Origin: Alcanivoracaceae bacterium
GTDB lineage: Bacteria > Pseudomonadota > Gammaproteobacteria > Pseudomonadales > Alcanivoracaceae
Direction: 5' to 3'
DNA length: 64,000 bases
NCBI GenBank assembly: GCA_029210325.1
Contig: JARGPU010000001.1
Location: 568,126-632,125, forward strand
In this document: piece by piece, positions 63,718 through 64,000 of the stretch
Layout of the letters: the number at the start of each line of letters is the position of its first letter
Position numbering within the stretch: the stretch's first letter is position 1
Made by a program: the position numbers and the translations under genes
Notes under the pieces: model-generated
Database searches by the model: none
What the model was told of the DNA's origin: nothing
The model's input: only the letters and a program-made list of their open reading frames with translations

Positions 63718-64000
63718 ATGGACTCTGGTCGTTATGCAGTGAGGTATTGGCGGCAGCTGGCAGATAGAGATCAGGTGCCTGGGTATATTGCTGTAGCAGC
63801 TCTTGCAAGCTTTGCGACTCCTGAGGCGCTCCAGATGTCTCTTTCGGGTCTTCAGGTTAAGGGAGGGTGGGTGCTTTCAAAGCTTCCCGGCGGAAGAATC
63901 CTGGGACGCTACGTCATGGCTGATGGCGCATCTCAGTATATGGGTGCGGTAAATGATCTTGCTTCATTTGTGTATGAACGTGACTCTGATTTCTACTACG
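63718..64000 (+). CDS. N-terminal part of an unknown protein running off the window
   Basis: The ORF starts at ATG 63718 and is open for 94 codons to the end of the window. It has a helical start (RYAVRYWRQLADRDQVPGYIAVAALASFATPEAL) and a Gly-rich middle (GLQVKGGWVLSKLPGGRILGRYVMADGASQYMG). The frame is also open back to the stop of the preceding lipoprotein gene at 63588 without a better start, so the ATG is a guess. The composition is coding-like; no family recognised. Confidence 0.5.
   Translation, partial: MDSGRYAVRYWRQLADRDQVPGYIAVAALASFATPEALQMSLSGLQVKGGWVLSKLPGGRILGRYVMADGASQYMGAVNDLASFVYERDSDFYY

Overview
The window is chromosomal DNA of a Gram-negative gammaproteobacterium. The evidence is the hemB / ppk1 / ppx / trxA / rho cluster, hslR-hslO-pckA-yrfG-cysQ, OmpR-EnvZ, Rsd/AlgQ, DsbB, GreB, Tex and a PilH-type regulator. 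Protein flavour and gene order fit a marine Oceanospirillales/Pseudomonadales lineage such as Alcanivoracaceae or Marinobacter. That placement is inference, because there is no rRNA gene to anchor it. No rRNA, tRNA, CRISPR array, prophage or insertion sequence was seen.

Layout. 1-5.2 kb: end of an unknown gene, then a tightly overlapping minus-strand operon (secreted FAD sugar-lactone oxidase, secreted alanine-racemase-fold PLP enzyme, D-cysteine-desulfhydrase-like enzyme) behind a strong palindromic operator candidate, then an SDR. 5.2-18.9 kb: PhoX-family phosphatase with triple 12-bp repeats upstream, CPBP protease, DUF1244, rho with a three-hairpin leader, trxA, ppx, ppk1 (with a three-copy Pho-box-like element upstream), hemB, a VTT-membrane/flavin-disulfide-reductase fusion and two small membrane-associated proteins.

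19.0-23.3 kb is visibly AT-richer and holds an array of integron gene cassettes, all on the minus strand, with no integrase in the window (a CALIN-type array). Four attC-like sites can be drawn, and for three cassettes the first seven bases are exactly complementary to the cassette's own R'' box, as expected if each was once a free circle. Contents: a two-repeat protein of unknown role, a 2-TM plus GAF-like protein with a 57-aa partner, a TIR-domain protein, a lipoprotein, and a protein with the proteasome-type Thr1/Asp17/Lys32 arrangement. The TIR, membrane-sensor and proteasome-like proteins make this the most likely place for an undescribed (possibly anti-phage) function.

23.5-49 kb: MAPEG protein, nitronate monooxygenase, SDR, GreB, DUF502, ABC-F ATPase, a GGDEF-EAL protein, orphan ParA, FKBP isomerase, Rsd, dsbB-lrgA-lrgB, an Rmf-like protein, gshA, tex, pilH, an RND pump with an unusual C-terminal membrane extension and its adaptor, and ompR-envZ. 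49-62.4 kb: a copper-related MbnP-MbnH operon with an outer-membrane-like third protein, Ndh-2, TauE, a VOC protein, two alpha/beta hydrolases, pckA, hslO, hslR, a HAD nucleotidase and cysQ. 62.4-64 kb turns accessory again: a small membrane gene interrupted by an in-frame stop, a lipoprotein, and an ORF running off the end.
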